A DNA stretch of 64,000 nucleotides from Streptomyces sp. TLI_235 (GCA_002300355.1 NSGV01000001.1:1860001-1924000), one strand, 5' to 3'; positions 26,956 to 36,399 are shown, counted from the first letter of the stretch. Numbers and translations are program-made. Notes: generated from the letters alone by a model not told the origin.

Positions 26956-27369
26956 ATGACATCGCGCAAGCCCCGGACGACCCAGACGATGAAGCCCGCC
27001 ACGGCGGCCAAGAAGCTGGGCGTCTACCTCGAGGCCACCCCCGCCGAATTCCAGGAGGGCGTGGTCTCCCGTGACGAGCTGAACGCGCTGCAGACCGAGC
27101 CCCCGACGTGGCTGCAGGAGCTGCGCCGCAACGGCCCCCACCCCCGCCAGGTGGTCGCGTCCCGCCTCGGCGTCTCCGTCTCCGGCCTGGCCCGCGGCGG
27201 CATCACCGAGGCCCTCACCAGCGAGCAGATCGAGGCCCTCCGCGAGGAGAACCCCGAGTGGCTCCAGAAGGAGCGCTCCACCCAGGCCGAGGTCCGCAGG
27301 GAGGCCGACCGCATCAAGGAGAAGCAGGCCAAGCAGGCCAAGCAGGCCGCCGCCCGCACCAACCGCTGA
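26956..27369 (+). CDS. DUF5997 family protein
   Basis: 137 residues from ATG 26956. MTSRKPRTTQTMKPATAAKK is a basic start; KKLGVYLEATPAEFQEGVVSRDELNALQTEPPTWLQELR follows, and the C-terminus is a charged helix (EVRREADRIKEKQAKQAKQA). This matches the actinobacterial DUF5997 family. Function unknown. The neighbour on the other strand is the LysR-like protein with which it is usually paired. A terminator follows at 27389. Confidence 0.88.
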   Translation: MTSRKPRTTQTMKPATAAKKLGVYLEATPAEFQEGVVSRDELNALQTEPPTWLQELRRNGPHPRQVVASRLGVSVSGLARGGITEALTSEQIEALREENPEWLQKERSTQAEVRREADRIKEKQAKQAKQAAARTNR

Positions 27370-27388
27370 CGCCGCACGCAGCACCGCA

Positions 27389-27420
27389 GGGGCCCGCCCG
27401 GTATCCACCGGGCGGGCCCC
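27389..27420. terminator. Bidirectional terminator hairpin
   Basis: GGGGCCCGCCCGGT, loop ATCC, then its exact complement: a 14-base perfect stem between the convergent DUF5997 and expansin-like genes. Confidence 0.85.
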
Positions 27421-27460
27421 TCGTCTTCCGCTCGGACCGCACCGCCCGCGACGTGTGCCG

Positions 27461-28369
27461 TCAGCAGGTACCGCCGTCGCGCCAGACGGCCCAGGAACCG
27501 GGGTCGTTCGGCACTGCGCCGGTGGAGTAGTAGGTGGCGGTGTACGTGTGGCCCGCGTGGGCGACGGTGTCACCGGGCACGTAGGACCTGGTGGAGCTCC
27601 AGGCGGCCGGGCACGCGGTGCCGCCGCCTCCCCCGCCGGTGCGGGCGGTGGTCGCGGTGACGGCCGTGGACTGGGCGCCCGGCTTCCCCGCGGAGTCGAC
27701 GGCGGCGACCGTGTAGCGGTAGCCCGTGCCGGCGGTGAGGCCGGTGTCGGTGTAGGACGCGCCGGAGGCCGTGCCGACCTTCGTGCCGCCCCGGTAGACG
27801 GCGTACGAGGCGGCGCCGGGGACGGCCGTCCAGGCGAGCGAGACGCTGCTCGCGGTCGTGCCGGCGGCCCGCAGTCCGGCGGGAGCGGGCAGGGCGGTCG
27901 AACCACCGCCGTTGCCACCGCCACCGCCGTTGCCTCCGCCGGAGCCGACGAACTTCCAGGTGATCCCGGAGACCACGCCGAGGTTCAGGTCGGCGAGCTT
28001 CTGGAAGGCCGTCTTGCTCAGGTCGATGTGCTCGGCGCTGCAGGACGGGCACTTGTCCTTGACCGGGACGGTGATCGTCTTTCCGTTGTAGGTGACCTGG
28101 ACGGAGACGCCCTTGCAGAGGTCGTCGTTGTTCGGGTTGGCAGCCGTCCACCAGGCCGTGGAGACGGCGACCAGGTCCTCCGCGGCCGCGTTGATGGCCG
28201 TCCCACAGGCCCCGTAGCCCGCGTCGTCGTACCAGGTCATCTTGCCCGTCCTGGCCTGCCCGACCGGGATCGAGGCCAGCGCCGAACCGATGCCGAACAC
28301 CGTAAGCATCAAGGCGCCGATCAGGGCGGCGATCCACCGCCGGCGAATCCGCTTGGGAACGGAGTGCAC
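27461..28369 (-). CDS. Secreted expansin-like DPBB protein with FN3 and chitin-binding modules
   Basis: 302 residues from a GTG preceded by GGAGG. A signal peptide (RRRWIAALIGALMLTVFGIGSALA) is followed by a double-psi beta-barrel with GKMTWYDDAGYGACGTAINA and VPVKDKCPSC...HIDLSKTAFQKLA, the expansin/RlpA/barwin pattern with its Asp. A Gly/Asn linker, an FN3 domain (PAGLRAAGTTASSVSLAW) and a CBM5/12-like C-terminus (WSSTRSYVPGDTVAHAGHTY) complete it. Such proteins loosen or bind polysaccharide. Related proteins have also been named endopeptidase inhibitors, so the activity is open. Confidence 0.88.
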   Translation of the reverse strand: MHSVPKRIRRRWIAALIGALMLTVFGIGSALASIPVGQARTGKMTWYDDAGYGACGTAINAAAEDLVAVSTAWWTAANPNNDDLCKGVSVQVTYNGKTITVPVKDKCPSCSAEHIDLSKTAFQKLADLNLGVVSGITWKFVGSGGGNGGGGGNGGGSTALPAPAGLRAAGTTASSVSLAWTAVPGAASYAVYRGGTKVGTASGASYTDTGLTAGTGYRYTVAAVDSAGKPGAQSTAVTATTARTGGGGGGTACPAAWSSTRSYVPGDTVAHAGHTYTATYYSTGAVPNDPGSWAVWRDGGTC

Positions 28370-28918
28370 GCGTCCTCCTGGAGGTTGGGAGTGGCGTCAC
28401 GTCGTGCCGGCAGTTCCGCACACAGCCCCGACTGACTGGCCATCATCAATAGCCACCCCGCCCCACCCCGGTCAACGCCTGTCCACCGGCGTCGACTTGG
28501 GTGCACCTAGTACCCGCCCGCAGCATTTCGGCAGGTCACCACCGCCGCACGCCGGGGCGCAGCGCCGCAGCGGCTCCCCGCGGACAGAACAGCCTTATGC
28601 GGCCGTTAAGTTCGACACAAGGTCACACCGGATCGGGGCGGCGGTCCAGCCACGCGCGGTCGTCCGGAGATCGCCCACGCGAGCGGAGTCTCCCTCTCGG
28701 ACCTCGCCAACACCGGAACGGCATCAAGCCGTTGCGCGCCGTGTAAGGTTGCCGTATCCGGCTCGCGGAGAGTCGGGGGCGGCACACCTTCCCACGGGCC
28801 CGGCACCCTGGGGCGCTGCTGACGGACGTGGTGCGTCCGGCCTCCGCAGAGGACCTTGTCGGCAGTTCACCTGGTGTGTGACCGATCTGTGTCGGCCGGT
28901 GCGGCACGAGGTATCGGC
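28370..28918. other. 549-base region without a supported gene
   Basis: Separates the divergently transcribed expansin-like and hypothetical genes and must contain both promoters. No convincing protein gene, terminator or structured RNA was seen; the short open frames here lack ribosome sites. Confidence 0.5.
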
Positions 28919-29814
28919 ATGCCCGAATATTCGGCCAGGACCACCGCCCGCACCCGCATGCACCTTCTCGGTGAGCCGAGGTCGGCTGCACTGAGCGCGG
29001 TCCCGCGCGACGGATCGCTCGGCCTCGACCACTGCTCCCCGGCCCAGCGCAGGCTCCGCGCGCTGCTCGCCCTGGGGATCTTCAACCGGCCCGGTCTGCG
29101 GCAGCCCTACGAGGGATTCGCCCTGTGGGGCCTGCACACCCTCGTCGCCTACGACTTCGTCGTCTCGCCGCGCTTCGACCGGCTTGTCCTGATCACCGAC
29201 GTGCCCCACAACGTGGCCCCGTATCTGCTGCCCACCGGCGAAGGCGACGGCGGATCCGCCCTGCCGGGCCTCCGCCTCGAGGAACTGCGGGGAAGGCGCA
29301 CGTACCTGGCCCGTCATCTCCCCACGGGTGCCGCACTCGTCATCACCGGGAACCGGTCCGGAACCTGGGGCGACACGGCCCGCCCGACGCCGCACCGCCA
29401 CTGGACCGCCGACAGGCCCCTCAGTGGGGCCGAGCAGGCACGGCTCGCCCTGGTCCCGCCGATGGGGGATGACGCGGAGCACCTGCTCGCGGCGGTCACC
29501 TGCAGGATCGCCGCACGGGACGAGGACCGGGGATGGGCGCTCGGAAACTGGTTCTCCGATCCCCTGAGGCGTCCCGGATGGCTCGACCAGGACGACGAGG
29601 ACCGCTTCGGAAGGCACCTGAGGGGCTCGGGGGACCACTGGTCACTCGGGTGGACCGGGTTCCCGTACGTCGAGGACGTCGCCGCGTCCCTCACCACCGG
29701 CCCGGCGGCCGTTCCCGGCGCCTCGGCCCACGACCGCGGAACGGCGGTCGAGGTCAGGCTGGGGGTGCCGTCCTGGCACTCCGCGGGCATCGGACGCCCG
29801 GCGGCGCCTCGTGA
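28919..29814 (+). CDS. Hypothetical protein, probable frameshift near its end
   Basis: About 295 residues of normal codon use from ATG 28919 (GAGG seven bases upstream). Conserved-looking stretches include LLALGIFNRPGLRQPYEGFA and FDRLVLITDVPHNVAPYLLP. No family is recognised and no signal peptide or membrane span is seen. As written, the frame stays open to 30187, but beyond about 29790 it becomes Arg/Pro-rich with poor third-position GC and overlaps the next gene. One base change near 29785 would end it at the TGA at 29812-29814, a GTGA overlap with the next start, which is the usual arrangement. Confidence 0.5.
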
Positions 29815-30041
29815 GCTGGGACCGGGTCTCGCTGATCGTCCTGTCCGCCTTCGGTTGCCTGACCCTGCTGTTGACCCAGCTCGGCGAGGTGCTCGGCAGG
29901 CTTCCGCAGATCATCCACGCCTGGCGGGAGGTGCGCCGGGCGCTGTCCGCCCCGGACGGGCGTGGCACGGAGACGGCACCGGTCCCGACCGGCGGCCCCG
30001 CAGGCGACCGGGTAGGTGGCGGCTCGGCCGACCGTACCTGA
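29811..30041 (+). CDS. Small single-pass membrane protein
   Basis: 76 residues from a GTG. MSWDRVSLIVLSAFGCLTLL begins a hydrophobic helix running to about residue 28. It is followed by a basic amphipathic segment (PQIIHAWREVRRAL) and a Pro/Gly/Asp-rich tail. Third-position GC is high in this frame, unlike the frame that overlaps it, so this is the real gene. Probably coupled to the hypothetical protein upstream. Function unknown. Confidence 0.6.
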   Translation: MSWDRVSLIVLSAFGCLTLLLTQLGEVLGRLPQIIHAWREVRRALSAPDGRGTETAPVPTGGPAGDRVGGGSADRT

Positions 30042-30165
30042 ACAGGACGGTGGCATCGGCCGATCCGGCCGGGCGGTCGCCCCCGCCGTCACCGGACACA
30101 GCGGGAGGGCCGGAGGCATCAGCCTCCGGCCCTCCCAGTGCACTCGGTCACGGACTCCCGCGGCG

Positions 30166-31611
30166 TCAGACCGCCGGGGCCGGGTAGGTCGGGTACTCCA
30201 CGCCGGAGACGTGCTGGACGACCCGGATGACCTGGCACGAGTAGCCGAACTCGTTGTCGTACCAGAGGTAGAGGATGGCGTTGTCGCCGTCGACCTTGGT
30301 GGCGCCGGCGTCGACGATCGACGCGTGGCGCGAGCCGATGAAGTCGCTGGAGACCGCGTCGGGGGCGGTGGTGAAGTCGATCTGACGCTTCAGCGGCGAG
30401 TTCAGCGAGACGTCGCGGAGGTACTCCAGGACCTCGTCGCGGGTGGTCTCACGGCCCAGTCGCAGGCTGAGGATCGCGATCGAGACGTCCGGCACCGGGA
30501 CGCGGATCGAGCTGCCAGTGATCGGCGCCTTCAGCTCGGGCAGCGCCTTGGCGACGGCGGAGGCGGCACCGGTCTCGGTGATGACCATGTTGAGCGGCGC
30601 GGAGCGGCCGCGACGGTCGGCCTTGTGGTAGTTGTCCAGCAGGTTCTGGTCGTTGGTGAACGAGTGGACGGTCTCCACGTGGCCGCGGAGCACGCCGTAC
30701 TCGTCCTCCATCGCCTTCAGCGGCGGGACGATCGCGTTGGTGGTGCAGGACGCGCAGGACAGGATCTGCTCGTCCGGCTTGATGGTGTCGTGGTTGACGC
30801 CGTGCACGATGTTCGGGACGTCCCCCTTGCCCGGCGCGGTCAGCACGACCTTGTCGATGCCGGGGCGGAGGTGCTTCGACAGGCCCTCGCGGTCACGCCA
30901 CTTGCCGGTGTTGTCGATCAGGATGGCGTCGTTGATGCCGTACGCCGTGTAGTCGATCTCCGACGGGTCGTTGGCGTAGATCACCTTGATCTCGTTGCCG
31001 TTGGCGACGATGGTGCTGTTCGCCTCGTCAACGGTGATGGTGCCCTGGAACTGGCCGTGGATGGAGTCGCGGCGCAGCAGCGAGGCGCGCTTCACGATGT
31101 CCTGGTCACCGCCCTGGCGCACGACGATGGCGCGCAGCCGCAGGCCGTGGCCGGAGCCGGCCTTCTCGATCAGCAGGCGGGCGACCAGGCGGCCGATGCG
31201 GCCGAAGCCGTAGAGGACCACGTCGCGCGAGCCGGTGCGCTCGATCTTGTTGGCACCGGTGGCACCGGCCACCGCCTCGGCGGTGAACTCCGCGATCGAC
31301 AGGCCGCGGTCGTCGGCCCGGTAGGTGGCCGCGAGCATGCCGATGTCGATCTGCGAGGGACCGAGGTCGAGCGTGGTGAGCGCCTGGAGGAACGGCATCG
31401 TCTCGGTGACCGAGAGCTCCTCGCCGGCGATCTGGCGGGCGAACCGGTGGGTCTTGAGGATGCTGACAACCGACTTGTTCACCAGGGAGCGGCTGTGCAG
31501 CAGGACAGTGACGTCCCTCTCCCGGTGCAGTCGGCCGATGATCGGGATCATCGACTCCGCGATCTCCTCGCGGTTCATCCAGTCCGTGAACACGTCGTCG
31601 TTGACAGTCAC
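30166..31611 (-). CDS. gap: Glyceraldehyde-3-phosphate dehydrogenase, long form
   Basis: 481 residues from GTG 31611. About 130 N-terminal residues precede the Rossmann domain (VVLYGFGRIGRLVARLLIEK). The catalytic motif SCASCTTNAI and the later YDNEFGYSCQVIRVV are standard for GAPDH. The N-terminal extension (FTDWMNREEIAESMIPIIGR) is characteristic of a second, long GAPDH class found in actinobacteria. It catalyses NAD(P)-linked interconversion of glyceraldehyde 3-phosphate and 1,3-bisphosphoglycerate; cofactor preference cannot be read here. It is not beside pgk or tpi, which supports a role other than the main glycolytic copy. Confidence 0.95.
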   Translation of the reverse strand: MTVNDDVFTDWMNREEIAESMIPIIGRLHRERDVTVLLHSRSLVNKSVVSILKTHRFARQIAGEELSVTETMPFLQALTTLDLGPSQIDIGMLAATYRADDRGLSIAEFTAEAVAGATGANKIERTGSRDVVLYGFGRIGRLVARLLIEKAGSGHGLRLRAIVVRQGGDQDIVKRASLLRRDSIHGQFQGTITVDEANSTIVANGNEIKVIYANDPSEIDYTAYGINDAILIDNTGKWRDREGLSKHLRPGIDKVVLTAPGKGDVPNIVHGVNHDTIKPDEQILSCASCTTNAIVPPLKAMEDEYGVLRGHVETVHSFTNDQNLLDNYHKADRRGRSAPLNMVITETGAASAVAKALPELKAPITGSSIRVPVPDVSIAILSLRLGRETTRDEVLEYLRDVSLNSPLKRQIDFTTAPDAVSSDFIGSRHASIVDAGATKVDGDNAILYLWYDNEFGYSCQVIRVVQHVSGVEYPTYPAPAV

Positions 31612-31619
31612 AAGTCCAT

Positions 31620-31660
31620 CTTTCGAGCTAGGAGGGTGCCTCCATGCTAGCTTTCGAAAG
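31620..31660. promoter_or_regulatory. Dyad in the leader or promoter of the GAPDH gene
   Basis: On the plus strand CTTTCGAGCTAGGAGG is followed, after a short loop, by CCTCCATGCTAGCTTTCGAAAG, forming an imperfect inverted repeat that ends just before the GTG. The minus strand has TAGCAT as a possible -10. It could be an operator or an RNA hairpin over the ribosome site. Confidence 0.45.
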
Positions 31661-32217
31661 TTGTTGATCATCTGGGCGGCCCTGCACCCGACCGCTCCCC
31701 GGTCGCCTCCGCGGCCGAATCGCTCACCGTTCCGCCGCGCCTGCCCCGTCGCTCGTGCGGACGCGCTCGACCGGCCGTCGACCGGGCGGGGGCCGAGCTC
31801 GCCGGAGTCCGCGCCACCTCTCGGCAACTGACACCACTTGAATGACAAATCGGGCATCGAAGCCACATTCCTTCAACAAATGACACATGAGGTGCCACGC
31901 GTCGACCCCCGCCGCGCCTCAAGCACGGGGCATTGGCGGGACTCCACGACCCCCGGCCACCGGAGGCCGAACACCACCTGTGTTCATTTCACGGACGGAC
32001 TCCGGCCGGGCACGAAGTGATCACCCGCTGCTCGCACCACCTGCTGCGTACGCAACCGATACGCTCGCGGCCGACTCGCGCCACCCCGAGTAGACGCGCG
32101 TAGATTCCGACGGCCGCCCCGCCGCCGGTCGTCGTCCGGCCGACGGCCACCGTGGCAAACCTCACAGGCGGCCGACCGCCCGGGCACGCGCACACGGGCG
32201 CGACCGCCCGGCGGTGC
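31661..32217. other. 557-base region upstream of GAPDH
   Basis: Contains the GAPDH promoter side and the 3' flank of the lipoprotein gene. Its middle (31830-32060) is less GC-rich than average. No gene or RNA is supported. Confidence 0.45.
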
Positions 32218-33201
32218 TCAGCCGGCCGTGACCCGGGCCGCCGCCTTCACCTGGGTCTCCACGGCGGCCTTCGCGTCGGCCATCGCGGCGGCATTGGCGG
32301 CGATCACCTGCTGCTGGTAGCCGGCGTCGACGGCGTACCAGACACCGACCACGTTGTGCGCGTGCCGGCAGCCGGCGTCCGCGGTGGCCACCTTCAGCTC
32401 CTGCGGCGTCGGCGTCGGCGACTTCCGCCACTGCGGATCGCCCAGGGCCGCCAGCGGGTCGGCGTAGTCGAAGCCCGCGTCCTTCATGCACTGCGACCAC
32501 TGGCGGAACACCGCCTGTGTCCGCGGGTCGTTCCGGGACTGCTCCAGCGTCGTGAACTTGGCGTCGTCCGCGAACTGGGTGTCGCCGATCCCGCCGTCCG
32601 CGGACCCGGTCAGATCCTTGACCGCCTCGCCGACACAGCCGCGCTCGGGCACCGTCCGCCCGTTGACGGTCCGGCCGCCCGACCCGGCCCGTGCCGCCGC
32701 GTCCGCCGTCCCCCGCAGGACGAGCTCCATCTCGGGCGACATCGACGGAGCGCTCGGCTTCGCGCCCGCCCCCGCCGGCACCCCGCCCTCGGGGTGGTAG
32801 CCCCACTTCGCCATCAGCGCCGCGTTCTGGTGGCCGTAGCGGGAGTCCACCCGGGTGGTCGGGGCGTCGCTGTCGCGCCGGCTTCCGCTGCCGGACGGCG
32901 GGGCGTAGCTCAGGCCGAAGGAGGCCATGCAGCGGACGATGAGCTTCTGCTGCGCCTTCTCGACCGCGGACTGCTGCTCCGCGTTGAGCAGATAGGGGTC
33001 GAGCGGCAGCGGTTCGGCGTTGGCGGAGTCCAGCTGCCGCGTCGCGCCGACGGTGGGCGGTGCCGCGGCGGTCTGCACGCTCGCCCTCGGGCTCGGCGGT
33101 ACGGCGTCCGTGTCGGCGGAGCCCGCCGCGCTCGCGCAGCCCGCCAGGAGCAGCGGCAGCAGGGTGAGGATCACGGCGGAGCGGGCGGGGCGGCTGGACA
33201 C
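32218..33201 (-). CDS. Secreted lipoprotein of unknown function
   Basis: 327 residues from GTG 33201. LTLLPLLLAGCASAAG is a signal peptide with a lipobox (LAGC). The mature protein has conserved cysteines (VRCMASFGLSY, ERGCVGEAVKDLTG, WSQCMKDAGFDY, DAGCRHAHNVVGVW). These pairs recur in a streptomycete lipoprotein family of unknown role. The last 40 residues are an Ala-rich helix (YQQQVIAANAAAMADAKAAV). A decayed partial copy of the same family lies at 36400-36690, so the family has been duplicated locally. Confidence 0.85.
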   Translation of the reverse strand: MSSRPARSAVILTLLPLLLAGCASAAGSADTDAVPPSPRASVQTAAAPPTVGATRQLDSANAEPLPLDPYLLNAEQQSAVEKAQQKLIVRCMASFGLSYAPPSGSGSRRDSDAPTTRVDSRYGHQNAALMAKWGYHPEGGVPAGAGAKPSAPSMSPEMELVLRGTADAAARAGSGGRTVNGRTVPERGCVGEAVKDLTGSADGGIGDTQFADDAKFTTLEQSRNDPRTQAVFRQWSQCMKDAGFDYADPLAALGDPQWRKSPTPTPQELKVATADAGCRHAHNVVGVWYAVDAGYQQQVIAANAAAMADAKAAVETQVKAAARVTAG

Positions 33202-33355
33202 AGGCGGGTCTCTTTCGGAACGGCGCGGCCGGCGGGGACGGGTGGGTAGCCGTGCACGGTCCCCGGCCGGCCGGCAGCGCGGCCGGGGACCGGTGCGTGT
33301 TCTCCGTGCTGACGGGTGCCGTCAGCTCACGGACCGGAAATCACGGGCCCGGAGA

Positions 33356-33772
33356 TCACGGGCCGACGAACTCGCCCGAGGCGTTGTTGTTCTTCAGCTG
33401 GGAGTTGAGGTCCCGGCGGGTGTTCATCGGGATCGGCTGGCAGGCGACGCTGCAGTCCCAGCCGCTGTTGTAGAAGACGTTGAACGTGCCGTACCAGTGG
33501 TTGTCCACGGCGGCCGCGTTGTTCTTCACCGCGACACCGGCGCCGGAGCTGCCGTTCTTGCCGGCCTTGAACGTCAGGCCCGCGTAGTTCTCGATGCTGG
33601 TGTTCTCGATGTACACGGCGCCGTAGCCGTGGGCGCTGGAGTTGTAGTAGAGGCAGACCTGGCCGCCCTGGCAGTCGGCAGTGAAGGCGGAGGCGCTGCC
33701 GGCGGACGCAAGTCCGGCCGTCACGACGGTGCCGGCCACGAGCGCGGCCGAGATGAACTTCCTGATCGCCAT
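33356..33772 (-). CDS. Secreted peptidase inhibitor family I36 protein
   Basis: 138 residues from ATG 33772 (AAGGA upstream). A signal peptide ends near SASAFTA. The mature part has CQGGQVCLYYNSSAHGYGAVY and SQLKNNNASGEFVGP, the beta/gamma-crystallin-like I36 fold of streptomycete metalloproteinase inhibitors. Its sequence is closely related to the N-terminal half of the CHAP protein at 35105-35926. It is encoded on the strand opposite to those hydrolases. Confidence 0.85.
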   Translation of the reverse strand: MAIRKFISAALVAGTVVTAGLASAGSASAFTADCQGGQVCLYYNSSAHGYGAVYIENTSIENYAGLTFKAGKNGSSGAGVAVKNNAAAVDNHWYGTFNVFYNSGWDCSVACQPIPMNTRRDLNSQLKNNNASGEFVGP

Positions 33773-34147
33773 GGTGATCCTTCCGTACGGGGCTCCGGTG
33801 CGTCCGGCGCCCTCCGCGGGCGACCGTCCGGTCCCCGCCACGTGATGCCGGCCGCCGTGGTGATCACGGCGGCCGGTGGCGCACTCATGCTGGCGAAGGG
33901 CGGTATCGCGGCCGTAGCCGCCCGGTGGCGCGGCCCGCTCGGGCCCCGACTCCCTTGCGCGGGGCCGTCGTTGTGGCCCGGCGGGCCTGCCGGGGATGCG
34001 CCCTGAGGCGATACGCGCGCGCTATCGGCACCTCCTAGCGTCTCGACCGGATCTGAGGCCCCGACGCGGGCCCGACGACGCAACCCCCTTGCCCGGCACC
34101 GGGACGGGGGTCGGCCGATCCTCCACCGAACCAGAAGGAACCACCGC
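33773..34147. other. 375-base divergent promoter region
   Basis: Lies between the I36 gene (minus) and the peptidoglycan-binding peptidase gene (plus). No gene seen. GGAACCACCGC precedes the ATG at 34148. Confidence 0.4.
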
Positions 34148-35035
34148 ATGGCATCCGTCATCAAGACCCGGAACGCCACCCGACTGCTCGCGGCCGTCGC
34201 CGTCCTGAGCGGCCTGGTGATGAGCGTCGCACAGGCCCACGCGGCAACCCCGTCGCCCAACACCGAGGCACCGGCCGCCACCGCTGCCGCGCTGCCCGTG
34301 GTGGACATGGAAGCCACTGTCAAGGCTGCCCAGATCGACCCCCGACGGGCCGACAGCACGCTGACCCCGGGGGCCAAGGACTCGGTCCTGGCCGTCGAGC
34401 GGGCTCTGCAGGCCCGTAACCTCCTCGACGCCCGCTGGGTGGACGGGTACTTCGGCACCACCACCATCACTGCCTACGCAGCCTTCCAGCGCTCCCTCGG
34501 CTACACCGGCCTGGACGCCAACGGACTGCCCGGCGCCACCTCCCTCGCCACACTCGGGCAGGGCCGGTTCACCATCAGCCACAAGATCGGACCCGGCGCG
34601 AAGCTGCAGCGCAACGGATACACCGTCAACACCCGCACCCAGGACATGCTCACCGAAGCCGAGCGCCTCCTGGGCTTCAAGCTCACCCTGTCCCAGGGCT
34701 CCTACAACCCCGGCGGCGACCCCACCTCCGCCGGCACCCACGACGGCGGCGGCGTCGTGGACATCAGCGTCGACGGCATGTCCAGCAGCACCCGCACCTC
34801 CGTCGCCCGGGCACTGCGCCAGGTCGGATTCGCCGCCTGGGTCCGCAACCCCAACCAGGGTGACTGGCCGTGGCACATCCACGCCGCAGCGATCAGCGAC
34901 ACCGATCTGTCCACCCAGGCCCAGCACCAGACCGGTGACTACTACCTCGGCCTCAACGGCCTGGCCAACCAGGCCGCCGACGACGGCCCCCGCATCCCCA
35001 TCCAGACCTGGGAGGAGTACCAGCGCAGCCACTGA
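34148..35035 (+). CDS. Secreted peptidoglycan-binding peptidase (M15/VanY-like)
   Basis: 295 residues. A signal peptide (LLAAVAVLSGLVMSVAQAHA) is followed by a PG_binding_1 domain (GYFGTTTITAYAAFQRSLGY). The C-terminal domain has GTHDGGGVVDIS (His198, Asp205) and WPWHIHAA (His243/245), the H-D-H zinc set of M15 D,D-carboxypeptidase-like enzymes. It probably trims peptidoglycan stem peptides outside the cell. It is followed 69 bases later by the CHAP hydrolase gene on the same strand, so the two envelope enzymes are likely cotranscribed. Confidence 0.82.
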   Translation: MASVIKTRNATRLLAAVAVLSGLVMSVAQAHAATPSPNTEAPAATAAALPVVDMEATVKAAQIDPRRADSTLTPGAKDSVLAVERALQARNLLDARWVDGYFGTTTITAYAAFQRSLGYTGLDANGLPGATSLATLGQGRFTISHKIGPGAKLQRNGYTVNTRTQDMLTEAERLLGFKLTLSQGSYNPGGDPTSAGTHDGGGVVDISVDGMSSSTRTSVARALRQVGFAAWVRNPNQGDWPWHIHAAAISDTDLSTQAQHQTGDYYLGLNGLANQAADDGPRIPIQTWEEYQRSH

Positions 35036-35104
35036 CCGCGCACACGGCACCACCCGAGCACGACCGAAACACCCGTCGATGACACGTCACGAAAAGAGCA
35101 CGCC

Positions 35105-35926
35105 TTGAAGAACATACGCACCATGGTCACCGTCGCCGGCACCGCACTGGCCATGGCCGTCCCCCTCATCGCCACCACCCCCGCCTTCGCCGCCGGCCGC
35201 GACGGAGTCTGCGACTCCGGAGAGTTCTGCCTCTACTACAACAGCGACCAGGCCGGCTCGGTCTCCGACTTCACCGGCTCCATCAGCGACTACGGCGCCA
35301 CCCAGCCGTCCTGCTACGAGTTCAAGGGCGCCGGCAACGGCCAGGGCGTCTGCGTCAAGAACAACGCCGCCTCGGTGTGGAACCGCACCGGGAAGACCGT
35401 CCGCGTCTACTTCAACAGCGGCTACGCCGGCGCCAGCCAGGACTTCGCCCCCGGCGCCAAGGGCAACCTCAACTCCACGCTGAAGAACAACGAGGCCTCC
35501 CACCAGTTCCTCGGCAGCAGCGGCGGCGGCAGCAACCAGAGCCCCACCAACGACTTCGACCACGGCACCCGCGGCTTCGCCGCCGACAACTGCACCGCCT
35601 TCGCGGCGTACCGCATCGCCAGCCGTCTCGGCGTCCCGAACTTCAGCAACTCCTGGGGCGGCACCACCTGGGGCAACGCCAACACCTGGGACGACGCCGC
35701 CCGCCGCGTCGGCGTCACCGTCAACACCACCCCCAGCGTCGGTGCCATCGCCGTCAACGACACCCACGGGGACTATGGCCACGTCGCCTACGTCAACGCG
35801 GTCTACTCCGACGGCTCCTTCGACGTCGAGGAGTACAACTGGAACAACCGCCTCGCCTACGGCACCCGCAGCCACCTCCGCGTCAGCAGCGCGGAGAACT
35901 CCTTCCAGCACATGCTCCACTTCTGA
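35105..35926 (+). CDS. Secreted I36-CHAP fusion, peptidoglycan hydrolase
   Basis: 273 residues from a TTG that carries the basic start of the signal peptide; an ATG at 35123 would remove it. Residues about 35-135 repeat the I36 crystallin-like fold (CDSGEFCLYYNSDQAGSVSD, NSTLKNNEASHQFLG). Residues 145-273 are a CHAP amidase/endopeptidase with catalytic Cys163 (DNCTAFAAYR) and His226 (YGHVAYVN). The I36 part may act as a wall-binding or regulatory module. A terminator hairpin follows at 36051. Confidence 0.88.
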   Translation: MKNIRTMVTVAGTALAMAVPLIATTPAFAAGRDGVCDSGEFCLYYNSDQAGSVSDFTGSISDYGATQPSCYEFKGAGNGQGVCVKNNAASVWNRTGKTVRVYFNSGYAGASQDFAPGAKGNLNSTLKNNEASHQFLGSSGGGSNQSPTNDFDHGTRGFAADNCTAFAAYRIASRLGVPNFSNSWGGTTWGNANTWDDAARRVGVTVNTTPSVGAIAVNDTHGDYGHVAYVNAVYSDGSFDVEEYNWNNRLAYGTRSHLRVSSAENSFQHMLHF

Positions 35927-36050
35927 GCAACCACCAGCAGGACACCGGCACACCCGCGCCAAGGACAACCTCGCAGCCGGGGTGATCTAGCGAGCGTGCA
36001 GGTGACGGCGGTGTGACGATGTGCGCCGGAGCCGCAGCGACACGCATCGA

Positions 36051-36102
36051 AAGCCCCGTCGGGCAGGCGACCTTTCCAAGTCGCCTTCGCCCGACGGGGC
36101 TT
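36051..36102 (+). terminator. Terminator hairpin after the CHAP gene
   Basis: AAGCCCCGTCGGGC (36051-36064) pairs exactly with GCCCGACGGGGCTT (36089-36102), with a second short stem (AGGCGA/TCGCCT) inside the loop. Confidence 0.8.
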
Positions 36103-36399
36103 CGACGCGCCGCCGGCCTGCCGACGACCACCCCGTCAAGGTGAGCCGTGCCGGCACTGCAGAGGTGGTTCGAGGGCTTGCCGCCTCCGTTTCGCGCAAT
36201 GGATCTGCTCCGCAACGCTCCGGCGGGCTCCGCACCACACGGACCGACCGTTGCCGAGGCCGCGCGGCGGGCGAAGGTGTCCGAGTTCCCGGCCGGGAAC
36301 CGGAAGCGAAAGTTCCGGCAGTCCGGCGGGGTCGGACCAACAGTGGAGGCCGTCCTCAGCCGCGCGATCCGGGGACACCTCTACGCCATTTCTTGAAGG

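Noticed and set aside
28919..30187. The hypothetical gene read through to 30187 as one protein of about 420 residues
   Set aside because: After about 29790 third-position GC falls and the sequence becomes Arg/Pro-rich, while the overlapping 29811-30041 frame has good codons and a membrane helix.
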